DNA from: Skermania piniformis
Lineage (GTDB): Bacteria > Actinomycetota > Actinomycetes > Mycobacteriales > Mycobacteriaceae
Length of the DNA stretch: 64,000 nucleotides
Reading direction: 5' to 3'
Assembly (NCBI RefSeq): GCF_019285775.1
Contig: NZ_CP079105.1
Location: 1 to 64,000, forward strand
Made by a program: the position numbers and the translations under genes. Shown here piece after piece: positions 1-10,412 of this stretch. The notes beneath the pieces were generated by a model. It had not been told where the DNA came from. It saw only the letters and a list, made by a program, of their open reading frames with translations, and did no database searches. The first letter of the stretch is position 1. Every line of letters starts with the position of its first letter.

Positions 1-1479
1 ATGGTCGTCGCCGACCTGACCCAGGGCTCGACCGACGGAACCGTCACCCCGATCACCAACGCTCAGCGGGCCTGGCTCGCGCTGGTCCGACCGCTCACTC
101 TGGTCGAAAGCTTCGCGCTGCTGTCGGTCCCGTCGGCACTCGCACAAGAGGCGATCGAGCGCGACTTGCGCGAACCGATCATGCGCGCGCTGGGGCAGCG
201 GCTCGGCGCCGAAGTGCAGGGTCTCGGCGTTCGGGTAGCGCCCGCACCGGTCGAGCAGGAGCCGCCGCCCGACGAACCGGTCCGGCTGGCCAGCGAGCCG
301 ACCGACTTCGAGCGGCGCCGACTCACCGCGGGTGGACCGATCTACGAAGAGATCGACGACAACCAAGAAGCAGTGGTCAACGTCCAGAGTGCCTGGCCGG
401 CGTACTTCACCAAGCCGGCCGACCCGGCGGCTACCGTGATTCCGGCATCAGCCAGCCTGAACAGTAAGTACACCTTCGATACTTTCGTGATCGGCGCGTC
501 CAACCGGTTCGCCCACGCCGCCGCGGTAGCGATCGCCGAAGCGCCGGCCCGGGCCTACAACCCGCTGTTCATCTGGGGCTCGTCCGGTTTGGGGAAAACT
601 CACCTGCTCCATGCCGCAGGCAACTACACCCAGCGGCTGTACCCGGGGATGCGGGTCAAGTACGTCTCCACCGAGGAGTTCACCAACGACTTCATCAACA
701 GTCTGCGGGACGACCGAAAGGTGGCGTTCAAACGGCGCTATCGCGAGACCGACGTGCTGTTGGTGGACGACATCCAGTTCATCGAAGGTAAAGAAGGCAT
801 CCAGGAGGAGTTCTTCCACACCTTCAACACGCTGCACAACGCGAACAAGCAGATCGTGGTGTCGTCGGATCGTCCGCCCAAACAACTCACCACGCTCGAG
901 GAACGGCTTCGGACCCGGTTCGAATGGGGACTGATCACCGATGTGCAGCCGCCCGAACTGGAGACCCGGATCGCGATTCTGCGGAAGAAGGCACAGGTGG
1001 ATCGGCTCGCCGTGTCCGACGACGTGCTCGAGCTGATCGCCAGCCGAATCGAACGCAACATCCGCGAGTTGGAAGGGGCCCTGATCCGGGTCACCGCGTT
1101 CGCTTCGCTGAACGGGCAGCCGCTCGACGTCCGGCTGGCCGAAGTGGTGTTGCGTGACCTGGTGCCCGATTCCGCCGCGCTCGAGATCAACGCCGCGACC
1201 ATCATGGCGGTCACCGCAGAGTACTTCGGGATCACCATCGACGAGCTGTGCGGTCCCGGAAAGGCCCGACAGATCGCTCAGGCCCGGCAGATCGCGATGT
1301 ACCTCTGCCGGGAGCTCACCGACCTGTCGCTGCCCAAGATCGGCCAGACGTTCGGCCGCGACCATACGACCGTCATGTACGCCGAAAAGAAGATCCGCAA
1401 GGAGATGACCGAGCGGCGCAAGGTCTACGACCAGGTCCAGGAGCTGACCGCACGGATCAAGCAGCGCTCGAAGCTCTGA
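1..1479 (+). CDS. dnaA: Chromosomal replication initiator DnaA
   Basis: DnaA binds DnaA boxes at oriC, opens the duplex and loads the replicative helicase. The 492-residue protein has the expected four domains: an N-terminal interaction domain (about 1-95), a short variable linker (about 95-150), an AAA+ ATPase core with Walker A GSSGLGKT ending near residue 200 and Walker B VLLVDD at about 252-257, and a C-terminal DNA-binding domain with the signature DHTTVMY near 454-460. It is fairly short because the linker is short. The window begins exactly at its ATG, so the promoter and any upstream start cannot be seen. It is followed by a roughly 690-bp non-coding region and dnaN, the classical origin arrangement. 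Confidence 0.97.
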   Translation: MVVADLTQGSTDGTVTPITNAQRAWLALVRPLTLVESFALLSVPSALAQEAIERDLREPIMRALGQRLGAEVQGLGVRVAPAPVEQEPPPDEPVRLASEPTDFERRRLTAGGPIYEEIDDNQEAVVNVQSAWPAYFTKPADPAATVIPASASLNSKYTFDTFVIGASNRFAHAAAVAIAEAPARAYNPLFIWGSSGLGKTHLLHAAGNYTQRLYPGMRVKYVSTEEFTNDFINSLRDDRKVAFKRRYRETDVLLVDDIQFIEGKEGIQEEFFHTFNTLHNANKQIVVSSDRPPKQLTTLEERLRTRFEWGLITDVQPPELETRIAILRKKAQVDRLAVSDDVLELIASRIERNIRELEGALIRVTAFASLNGQPLDVRLAEVVLRDLVPDSAALEINAATIMAVTAEYFGITIDELCGPGKARQIAQARQIAMYLCRELTDLSLPKIGQTFGRDHTTVMYAEKKIRKEMTERRKVYDQVQELTARIKQRSKL

Positions 1480-1505
1480 CGCACAGCGCCAGTCCAACAC
1501 GGCTC

Positions 1506-1535
1506 CAGTCGACGCAGCGCCAGTCGACGCAGCGC
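1506..1535. repeat. Two tandem copies of a 15-bp unit
   Basis: The unit CAGTCGACGCAGCGC occurs twice head to tail just after the dnaA stop, and a third degenerate copy follows. No DnaA-box consensus lies inside it. It may simply be a short slippage repeat; no function is claimed. Confidence 0.6.
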
Positions 1536-1689
1536 CAGCCCGCACCCCGCCGGCCTACATCACGCTGAACACCACAGCCCGACCGGCACAGCCGTGCCCG
1601 CCACCACCTGTAGGACGAGCGGCGGCCCCTGGGACGAGTGGCGCCGAAATCCGTGCCCCCGACGCGCCGGGCCCGAGCGACTCGCCGCG

Positions 1690-1960
1690 TACATCGCACA
1701 ATTCCACACCTGTGCACAACTATGTGAATAGAGGCGTGACGTTGGGGATAGCGTGGGATTTCCGGCCGAACAGATCTGCCGAACTCACAAATCAACAGCC
1801 CTGTCCTCGAGTCGTTCACCGCTCCATCCCCAGCCCAACACGCTGAGTCAGCTGGCCGAAACAGCGGTTACTCACAGGTTGCACAGGACCTAATACTGCT
1901 TCGAAAATTGTCCTTACTCTTTGCTCTTTGAAACAGCGGGTGTGCACAACTCGCCAGTCG
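1690..1960. other. Candidate oriC in the dnaA-dnaN intergenic region
   Basis: The 1480-2167 interval has no convincing gene. Two copies of TGTGCACAA (1711-1719 and 1941-1949; TTGTGCACA on the other strand) differ by one base from the actinobacterial DnaA box TTGTCCACA. A weaker TTGTCCTTA lies at 1908-1916, inside the most AT-rich stretch of the interval (about 1889-1935), which would be a natural unwinding site. Position between dnaA and dnaN supports an origin. No perfect TTGTCCACA box was noticed, so the exact limits are uncertain. Confidence 0.6.
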
Positions 1961-2167
1961 GCGCGCGGCAACGGCTCCGATCCGCTCAGCGATCATCCGA
2001 TCGGACTTTCCAAGCCGGTCCCCGAACGCCTAGCGTGTCTGTCGGCCCGGTGTGCCAGACTGCGAACAACCGGCCGGGTAGTCCGGTTTTCACCGGGCCG
2101 CCGGCTCAGTCCAGGGGTAGCGCCGACGGACCGGATCAGCGCAGCCGAATCGAGAGGACGACGGGCG

Positions 2168-3358
2168 ATGGAGCTTGCTACGAGCCTGAAGTTTCGGGTC
2201 CCGCGGGAGGATTTCGCCGACTCGGTGAGCTGGGTCGCCCGCAGCCTCCCGTCCCGTCCGCCCGTCCCGATCCTCGGTGGCGTGTTGCTCGCGGTCGACG
2301 AGCAGGGGCTGAGCGTGTCCGGCTTCGACTACGAGGTCTCGGCGCAGGTGCGGGTGCCGGCCGAGGTCGGTGGCCAAGGCACCGTCCTGGTGTCCGGCCG
2401 CCTGCTCGCCGAGATCACCAAGTCGTTGCCGGCCAAGCCGGTGGATGTCGGAACCGACGGCACTCGGGTCGTGGTCACCTGCGGAAGTGCGAAATTTTCG
2501 TTGCCGACCATGCCGGTCGAGGACTATCCGCAGCTGCCCGAGCTGCCGCAACAGACCGGATCGATCCCGGCAGATCGGTTCGCCGAGGCGATCGGACAGG
2601 TTGCGGTGGCCGCCGGCCGGGACGACACGCTGCCGATGCTGACCGGGATCCGGGTGGAGATCGAGGGCGACCAGCTGGTGCTCGCGGCGACCGATCGTTT
2701 CCGGCTGGCCGTCCGGCACCTGGAGTGGGCGCCTAATCGAGCCGACTTGTCGGCGGCGGTGTTGGTGCCGGCCCGCACGCTGGCCGAGGCGGCCAAATCG
2801 TTGTCCGGTCCCGCGGACGCACCGGTCGAGTTGTCGCTCGGGTCGGGTTCCACGGTCGGTTCGGACGGGCTGCTCGGCATCGTCGCCGAACAACGCCGCA
2901 CCACCACCCGGTTGCTCGATGCGGAGTTCCCGAAGTTTCGGCAGCTGCTGCCCAAGGAACACACCTCGGTGGCGATCGTGGCGATCCAGCCGTTGGTCGA
3001 CGCGGTGAAGCGGGTGGCGCTGGTCGCGGAGCGCGGTGCCCAGGTCCGGATGGAATTTTCCGGTGAAGGTTTGCTACTTGCCGCCGGCGGCGACGATGCC
3101 GGCCGCGCGGAAGAGTGGCTCGAGGTGGATTTTCGGGGTGAGCCGTTGACCATCGCGTTCAATCCCGGATACCTGATCGACGGACTCGGCTCGTTGCATG
3201 CGGAGCAGGCCTTGTTCGGCTTCACCACGTCCAGTCGGCCGGCGGTGCTGCGCCCGGCAGCGGCGGACGACGACCCGCGGCCGGCGGAGAACGGGACGTT
3301 CGTCGCACCGGAGTCGGCGTACACCTACCTGCTCATGCCGGTCCGGCTGCCCGGCTAG
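2168..3358 (+). CDS. dnaN: DNA polymerase III beta subunit (sliding clamp)
   Basis: The beta clamp encircles DNA and tethers the replicative polymerase; it is also the docking site for DinB-type polymerases. The ATG at 2168 begins [14 protein letters not shown], the normal start of actinobacterial beta clamps, and gives 396 residues, the usual family length with three repeated clamp folds. The open frame extends upstream to 1928, but that part is proline/arginine-rich, unlike any clamp, and overlaps the origin region, so it was excluded. recF begins three bases after the stop, which suggests co-transcription. Confidence 0.96.
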   Translation: MELATSLKFRVPREDFADSVSWVARSLPSRPPVPILGGVLLAVDEQGLSVSGFDYEVSAQVRVPAEVGGQGTVLVSGRLLAEITKSLPAKPVDVGTDGTRVVVTCGSAKFSLPTMPVEDYPQLPELPQQTGSIPADRFAEAIGQVAVAAGRDDTLPMLTGIRVEIEGDQLVLAATDRFRLAVRHLEWAPNRADLSAAVLVPARTLAEAAKSLSGPADAPVELSLGSGSTVGSDGLLGIVAEQRRTTTRLLDAEFPKFRQLLPKEHTSVAIVAIQPLVDAVKRVALVAERGAQVRMEFSGEGLLLAAGGDDAGRAEEWLEVDFRGEPLTIAFNPGYLIDGLGSLHAEQALFGFTTSSRPAVLRPAAADDDPRPAENGTFVAPESAYTYLLMPVRLPG

Positions 3359-3361
3359 CCG

Positions 3362-4543
3362 GTGTTCGTCACACGGCTGACGCTGCAGGACTTTCGGTCC
3401 TGGCCGGAACTGGACTTGTCGTTGACCCCGGGTTGTACGACCTTCGTCGGTGCCAACGGAAACGGGAAGACCAACCTGCTCGAGGCGGTCGGTTATCTGG
3501 GCACGCTCGGTTCGCACCGGGTGGCCGGTGACGGCCCGTTGATCCGAACCGGCAGTACCCGCGCCGTCATCGGCGCCACGGTGGTGAACACCGGCCGTGA
3601 GCTGACAGTGGATGTGGAGCTCAACGCCGGCGTGGCGAACCGGGCCCGGATCAACGGCTCGCCGACCCGCCGGCCGCGGGAGATCCTCGGCATCCTGCGG
3701 AGCGTGCTGTTCGCCCCGGAGGATCTGGCGCTGGTCCGGGGTGATCCGGGGGAACGGCGGTCGTTCCTGGACGACCTGGCAACCGTGCGTCGGCCCCGCA
3801 TAGCGGGAGTCCGCGCCGACTACGACCGAGTGCTCCGGCAGCGGTCCGCGCTGCTCAAGTCGGCCGGCCGCAACCCGCGGGCCGATCTGAGCACGCTCGA
3901 TGTCTGGGACGAGCACCTGATCGAGCATGCGACGACGTTGCTCGTCGAGCGGCTTCGCCTGCTGACCGAGCTCGCGCCGCATGTCACCGCCGCGTACCAG
4001 CAGATCGCACCGGAATCACGACCGGCAGCGCTGCGGTACCGCAGTGGGATCGGTGAGCTGTCCACCGACCCGGCGGTCACCGCCGAACTGCTCCGAACCG
4101 CGCTGGCTGCGGCGCGGCGCAAGGAACTCGAGCGGGGCGTCTGCCTGGTCGGCCCGCACCGCGACGACGTCGAGTTGTTACTCGGCACCAATCCCGCCAA
4201 AGGCTATGCCAGCCATGGTGAATCGTGGTCGTTCGCGCTGGCGCTGCGGCTCGGTTCGTTCACCCTGCTGCGCTCCGACGGGACCGACCCGGTGCTGCTG
4301 CTCGACGACGTATTCGCCGAGCTGGACCGGCGGCGCCGCAGCGCCCTGGCGGCCGCCGCGATCGATGCCGAGCAGGTGCTGGTCACGGCCGCGGTCGCCG
4401 ATGACGTGCCGGTCGAGCTGACCGGCCGCCGGGTCGGTGTCGTCTGCAGCGCCGCGGCCGACGATGCGGTCCGGCGCTCCAGCCTCGCCGCCGAGTCCGC
4501 CGAGTCCGGTGCGAGCTCGGCCGGTTCCGGCGAACCGAGCTGA
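3362..4543 (+). CDS. recF: DNA replication/repair ATPase RecF
   Basis: RecF is an SMC-like ATPase that helps load RecA at gaps during recombinational repair. The 393-residue protein has Walker A GANGNGKT at residues 30-37, an ABC-type signature region around [17 protein letters not shown], and Walker [14 protein letters not shown]. The start is a GTG at 3362, only three bases after the dnaN stop, and the first residues [14 protein letters not shown] match the family. The C-terminal tail is serine/alanine/glycine-rich and poorly conserved. It belongs to the dnaN-recF-dciA unit. Confidence 0.96.
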   Translation: MFVTRLTLQDFRSWPELDLSLTPGCTTFVGANGNGKTNLLEAVGYLGTLGSHRVAGDGPLIRTGSTRAVIGATVVNTGRELTVDVELNAGVANRARINGSPTRRPREILGILRSVLFAPEDLALVRGDPGERRSFLDDLATVRRPRIAGVRADYDRVLRQRSALLKSAGRNPRADLSTLDVWDEHLIEHATTLLVERLRLLTELAPHVTAAYQQIAPESRPAALRYRSGIGELSTDPAVTAELLRTALAAARRKELERGVCLVGPHRDDVELLLGTNPAKGYASHGESWSFALALRLGSFTLLRSDGTDPVLLLDDVFAELDRRRRSALAAAAIDAEQVLVTAAVADDVPVELTGRRVGVVCSAAADDAVRRSSLAAESAESGASSAGSGEPS

Positions 4544-4566
4544 CTCCGATGTACCGACTCCGGATT

Positions 4567-4572
4567 TACACT
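4567..4572 (+). promoter_or_regulatory. Leaderless -10 element for dciA
   Basis: TACACT lies exactly six bases before the GTG at 4579, inside the end of the recF-dciA junction. This spacing is typical of actinobacterial leaderless transcripts and supports the GTG over the in-frame ATG at 4549. Confidence 0.55.
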
Positions 4573-4578
4573 GCGCTG

Positions 4579-5106
4579 GTGACGGAGGAACCGGAACTCA
4601 CCGGGATCGACCTGGCTCGGCGGGCGCTCGAGGAGGCGCGCGCGGCGGCTCGGGCCAGCGGTAAGGCGGTGGGCCAGGGGCGGGCCTCACCGGTGCGCCG
4701 GCGACCGATCGCTCGAGGCCGGCGCGGCTGGTCCGGGGCCGGCCCGGACGATCGCGATCCGCAACTGCTCGGGTCGCTCACCGCCGGCCTCGCCCGGTCC
4801 CGGGGTTGGTCGCCGAAAGTTGCCGAGGGCACGGTCTTCGGTCGCTGGCCGGCGGTGGTCGGCGCGGATATCGCCGATCATGCCGAGCCGGTGCAGCTGC
4901 GTGACGGGGTGCTGCACATCGCCGCCGAATCGACGGCGTGGGCGACCCAGCTACGACTGTTGCAAGGGCAGATCCTCGCCAAGATCGTCGCCGCCGTCGG
5001 ACCGGGGGTGATCACTGCAGTTCGGATCACCGGACCGGCCGCACCGAGTTGGCGCAAAGGGGAACGGCATATCAAGGGTCGCGGTCCGCGGGATACCTAC
5101 GGCTGA
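4579..5106 (+). CDS. dciA: DciA-family protein (DUF721), replicative helicase loader/operator
   Basis: DciA proteins act with the replicative helicase DnaB at initiation in bacteria lacking DnaC/DnaI. The product has the family layout: an N-terminal helix rich in Ala/Arg/Glu ([19 protein letters not shown]), a basic linker, and a C-terminal DUF721 domain containing [24 protein letters not shown] and the terminal GRGPRDTYG seen in mycobacterial homologues. The GTG start at 4579 gives 175 residues and sits six bases after a TACACT -10 element. An alternative in-frame ATG at 4549 would add ten residues upstream of the conserved region. It is the last gene of the replication block before the inserted oxidoreductase operon. 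Confidence 0.88.
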   Translation: MTEEPELTGIDLARRALEEARAAARASGKAVGQGRASPVRRRPIARGRRGWSGAGPDDRDPQLLGSLTAGLARSRGWSPKVAEGTVFGRWPAVVGADIADHAEPVQLRDGVLHIAAESTAWATQLRLLQGQILAKIVAAVGPGVITAVRITGPAAPSWRKGERHIKGRGPRDTYG

Positions 5107-5126
5107 GCCGACCGGTCGACAGCAGC

Positions 5127-5153
5127 ACTGCCGGTAACACTACTGCCGGTAAC
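5127..5153. repeat. Direct repeat ACTGCCGGTAAC x2 upstream of the metal-hydrolase operon
   Basis: ACTGCCGGTAAC occurs at 5127-5138 and 5142-5153 with a 15-bp period, in the 102-bp gap before the operon starting at 5209. It is followed by an AT-richer stretch, GTATTACACTTAACTACC, that could hold the promoter. The repeat could be a regulator-binding site. No cognate regulator gene is adjacent. Confidence 0.45.
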
Positions 5154-5208
5154 CGGTACGCGGTATTACACTTAACTACCTGCGGTACCGGAAGATAGCG
5201 AGTCAACG

Positions 5209-6105
5209 ATGACAGCTGTGAGTGGTGACGCCGACGTGCGTTACATCATGTTGCACGCCCGCGACGTGCAGTTCGATTGGGCGGGCCTGCCGCTGCACTA
5301 CATCCCGAACGATCCGGTGATCACCCATGCGTACAACGTGTTGCACATGTTGCTCCCGGCCGGCGAGAACTGGTTCGTCGAGACCTTCAAGCAGGCCTTG
5401 CCGCTGATCCACGACGAGCGGCTGCGGGAGGACGTGCTCGGTTTCATCGGACAGGAAGCGGTGCACGCCGGCGCGCACACCGGTGTGCTGGAGTACCTGG
5501 CCGGTAACGGGCTGGATCCGGTGCGGTTCACCGATCAGATCCACTGGATCTTCGAGAAACTGCTCGGCGACCGGCCGATCACCGGGTTGCGGAGCCAGAA
5601 CTATCTGGTCGAGCGGCTGGCGATCATCGCTGCGATCGAGCACATCACCGCCTTTCTCGGGGACTGGGTACTCAACGCCGACGGTTTGGACCGGTCCGGA
5701 ATCGACCCGACCATGCTCGACCTGTTGCGCTGGCACGGGGCCGAAGAGGTCGAGCACCGCTCGGTGGCGTTCGACGTGCTCTGCTACTTCGACGACCGCT
5801 ATGTCCGTCGCGCCCGGGCTCAGCTGCTGGTGACGCCGGTGATCGTGTACTTGTGGCTGCGCGGGGTGCGGTTCTTGATGGCGAACGACCCGGCCGTGGC
5901 GGGGCTGTCCTGGTTCCGTCGGAAAGCACACTGGGCGGACTGGCTTGCCGGCTCGGCCCGCGGGGTCGTGCCGGGTCCGGTCGAGCTGGTCTGGCGGATG
6001 TCCAGCTACTTCCTGCCGGGGTATCACCCCAGCCGTGAGGGCTCCACCGTGCAGGCGGTGCAGTATCTGGCCGGTTCGCCGGCGGCTCGGGCGGCTGCGC
6101 GGTGA
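5209..6105 (+). CDS. Metal-dependent hydrolase family protein (PF10118-like), ferritin-like fold suspected
   Basis: This 298-residue protein matches the family annotated as predicted metal-dependent hydrolase, common in mycobacteria and nocardiae and of unknown reaction. Visible metal-ligand candidates are E-x-x-H in GQEAVHAGAH (residues 83-86), AIEHITAF, and E-x-x-E-H in GAEEVEHRSVAFDV. This spacing of Glu and ExxH recalls di-iron carboxylate proteins. The next gene, a flavin/2Fe-2S reductase, overlaps its stop by 4 nt and could supply electrons; an epoxide-hydrolase-like gene follows. By inference, an oxygenase-like role is as plausible as hydrolysis. The ATG at 5209 gives a normal family N-terminus. 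Confidence 0.8.
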   Translation: MTAVSGDADVRYIMLHARDVQFDWAGLPLHYIPNDPVITHAYNVLHMLLPAGENWFVETFKQALPLIHDERLREDVLGFIGQEAVHAGAHTGVLEYLAGNGLDPVRFTDQIHWIFEKLLGDRPITGLRSQNYLVERLAIIAAIEHITAFLGDWVLNADGLDRSGIDPTMLDLLRWHGAEEVEHRSVAFDVLCYFDDRYVRRARAQLLVTPVIVYLWLRGVRFLMANDPAVAGLSWFRRKAHWADWLAGSARGVVPGPVELVWRMSSYFLPGYHPSREGSTVQAVQYLAGSPAARAAAR

Positions 6106-7220
6106 TCGTGCCGACGCTGCGCCGGGGTTCGCGATACCGGGTCAGTCGTCATCCCCCGGCCGACCTGCGGGGTCGGCCGCGGGCCGACCGGGTGATGGCG
6201 TTGCTGGGTGGCCTGGTCGAGCACACCTACCTGGCCTACGTGGAGCAGGTCCGGTACAACCCGGGTCGGCAGCACCGCCCGGGCCGGGACTTGCGGGTGG
6301 TGCTCACCGATCGGCGCCCGGTCGCGCGGGACGCCGACGTGGTCGAGCTGACCTTCCGCGCGCCGGACCGGGCCGATCTGCCGGATTGGCAACCCGGCTG
6401 TCATCTGGACGTCCATCTGCCGTCCGGATTGCGCCGGCAGTATTCGCTGTGCGGTTCACCGGTGGACCGGTCCGGGTACACGGTCGCGGTGCGGCGCATT
6501 CCGGACGGCGGCGGGGGCTCGCTCGAGATGCACAGTCTGGCGATCGGCACGGAAGTGGCGGTCCGCGGACCGCGCAACGGCTTCCCGTTCGTCTCCGCCG
6601 GATCCGCGTTGTTCTTGGCCGGCGGGATCGGCATCACCCCGATCATCGCGATGGTCCGCGCGGCTCGAGCGATCGGGATGGATTGGCGGCTGATCTATAC
6701 TGGTCGCTCCCGCGAGTCGATGCCGTTCCTGGACGAGGTCGAACTGTGGGAACCGGACCGGGTACAGATCCGGTGCGACGACGAACACGGCCTGCCGTCC
6801 GCGGCGGATCTGCTGGGCGCGGCGCCGGCCGGTGGGGCGGTGTATTGCTGCGGGCCGACCTCGATGCTGGCGGTGGTTCGAGGTGGTTTCGCCGACTGCG
6901 CCGCGGCAACGCTGCACTTCGAGCGGTTTTCCCCGCCGCCGGTACGGGACGGGCGACCGTTGCGGGTGGAGCTGGCTCGGACCGGGCGCTCGGTCGTCGT
7001 GGCCGCGGACGAGTCGGTGCTGGCCGCGGTCCGGCGGGTGGCACCGGACGTCGCCTATTCCTGTCAGCAGGGTTTTTGCGGAACTTGCCGGGTGCGGGTG
7101 CTGGCCGGGCGGCCCGAACATCGCGACCATCGGCTCACGGCGGCCGAGCGCGCGGACGGTGACATGCTGATCTGCGTGTCCCGCGCCGCCGAAACCGAAA
7201 GATTGGTATTGGATCTGTGA
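6102..7220 (+). CDS. PDR/VanB-family oxidoreductase (flavin, NAD, C-terminal 2Fe-2S)
   Basis: A one-component electron-transfer reductase passing electrons from NAD(P)H through flavin to a plant-type 2Fe-2S cluster. The 372-residue protein has an N-terminal extension of about 60 residues, a flavin-binding barrel with RQYSLC, a nucleotide-binding domain containing GGIGITPIIAM and CCGPTSM, and a C-terminal ferredoxin domain with CQQGFCGTC plus a distal Cys in MLICVSRA. This is the phthalate-dioxygenase-reductase order. The GTG start overlaps the upstream stop by 4 nt (GTGA), and the downstream gene overlaps its stop. Its likely partner is the product of the preceding gene, but this is inferred from linkage only. 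Confidence 0.88.
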   Translation: MIVPTLRRGSRYRVSRHPPADLRGRPRADRVMALLGGLVEHTYLAYVEQVRYNPGRQHRPGRDLRVVLTDRRPVARDADVVELTFRAPDRADLPDWQPGCHLDVHLPSGLRRQYSLCGSPVDRSGYTVAVRRIPDGGGGSLEMHSLAIGTEVAVRGPRNGFPFVSAGSALFLAGGIGITPIIAMVRAARAIGMDWRLIYTGRSRESMPFLDEVELWEPDRVQIRCDDEHGLPSAADLLGAAPAGGAVYCCGPTSMLAVVRGGFADCAAATLHFERFSPPPVRDGRPLRVELARTGRSVVVAADESVLAAVRRVAPDVAYSCQQGFCGTCRVRVLAGRPEHRDHRLTAAERADGDMLICVSRAAETERLVLDL

Positions 7221-8122
7221 TGACCACCAGACACTTCGTGCCCGGCGACGACGCGCAGCTGGCTGTGTTCGAGACCGGTGATCCGGCCGGCGAAACGATC
7301 GTGCTACTGCACGGTTGGCCGGACTCGCATCTGCTCTGGGATCGGGTGGTGCCGTTGTTGGCCGACCGATACCGGGTACTGGCGGTCGACAACCGCGGCG
7401 CCGGGGCCAGCTCGGCGCCGCGGGACGTCGACGCGTACCGCATCGAGTACCTGGCCGCCGACGTGTTCGCGGTGATCGACGCGCTCAGTCCGGGGCGGCC
7501 GGTGCACCTGCTCGGCCACGACTGGGGTTCGGTGGTCGGTTGGAAGGTGGTCGGGCAACCGCACGCCCCGGAATGGATCGCTTCGTTCACCTCGGTGTCC
7601 GGACCGAACCTGGATCAGCTGGGCGCCCGGTTGCGCCGGTCGGTCAGCCGGCCGACGCCGCGCAATCTGAGCACGGTCGGCGAACAGGCGATCGCGTCCT
7701 GGTACACCTACCTCTTCCAGGTGCCGGGTTTGCCCACACCGGCGTTGCGGCAGCTCGCGCGGCATTGGCCGCGTTTCCTGTCGGTGTTCGACGGCATCGA
7801 TCCGGCAATCGTGCGACCCGCGCCGACCTTGACCGAAGACATGTTGACCGGCGTGAAGCTGTACCGAGCGAACATCCGGCAACGGTTGTTCCGGCCTGAT
7901 CCGGCACCGGTAACGGTGCCGGTGCAGTTGATTTTGTCCCGGGGCGACCGGGCGGTGCGGCCGGGGGTATACGCCGACGCCGAGCAGTGGGTGCGACAGC
8001 TGCGCCGACGCGAAATCGATGCGCGGCACTGGTCGCCGATCTCGCACCCGGACGACTTGGCTCGGCTGACCGCGGAGTTCATCGGCGATGTGGCCGTGAC
8101 TCCGGCTGTATCGGAGAGCTGA
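7220..8122 (+). CDS. Alpha/beta-fold hydrolase, epoxide-hydrolase-like
   Basis: A 300-residue alpha/beta hydrolase. HGWP provides the oxyanion-hole HGxP motif, and the nucleophile elbow reads GHDWGS, so the nucleophile is Asp, as in epoxide hydrolases and haloalkane dehalogenases, not Ser. A late His in SHPDDL is the likely general base. The ATG at 7220 overlaps the upstream TGA by one base; a GTG three bases earlier is possible. It is the last gene of a three-gene unit with a candidate oxygenase and its reductase, which could act on an epoxide made by them. The substrate is unknown. Confidence 0.85.
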   Translation: MTTRHFVPGDDAQLAVFETGDPAGETIVLLHGWPDSHLLWDRVVPLLADRYRVLAVDNRGAGASSAPRDVDAYRIEYLAADVFAVIDALSPGRPVHLLGHDWGSVVGWKVVGQPHAPEWIASFTSVSGPNLDQLGARLRRSVSRPTPRNLSTVGEQAIASWYTYLFQVPGLPTPALRQLARHWPRFLSVFDGIDPAIVRPAPTLTEDMLTGVKLYRANIRQRLFRPDPAPVTVPVQLILSRGDRAVRPGVYADAEQWVRQLRRREIDARHWSPISHPDDLARLTAEFIGDVAVTPAVSES

Positions 8123-8217
8123 CCCAGTTTGGACGAACTAAGTCGGAGACGAGCGAGAAAATCGACGCACGTCGCTCTGAGGGTGGTCATAGGCGCGGTG
8201 TAGTCCGCGTGTACCAG

Positions 8218-10368
<2,151 letters not shown>

Positions 10369-10412
10369 CAGACGTTCACCACACTTTTCATGGCTGAAGG
10401 GACCGCCGGCGG

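Noticed and set aside
1506-1535. Tandem 15-bp repeats as a CRISPR or iteron array
   Set aside because: Only two exact copies with no spacers, and no cas genes anywhere in the window.
1928-2167. 80-codon N-terminal extension of dnaN
   Set aside because: It overlaps the candidate origin, and the beta clamp family starts at MELATSLKF.
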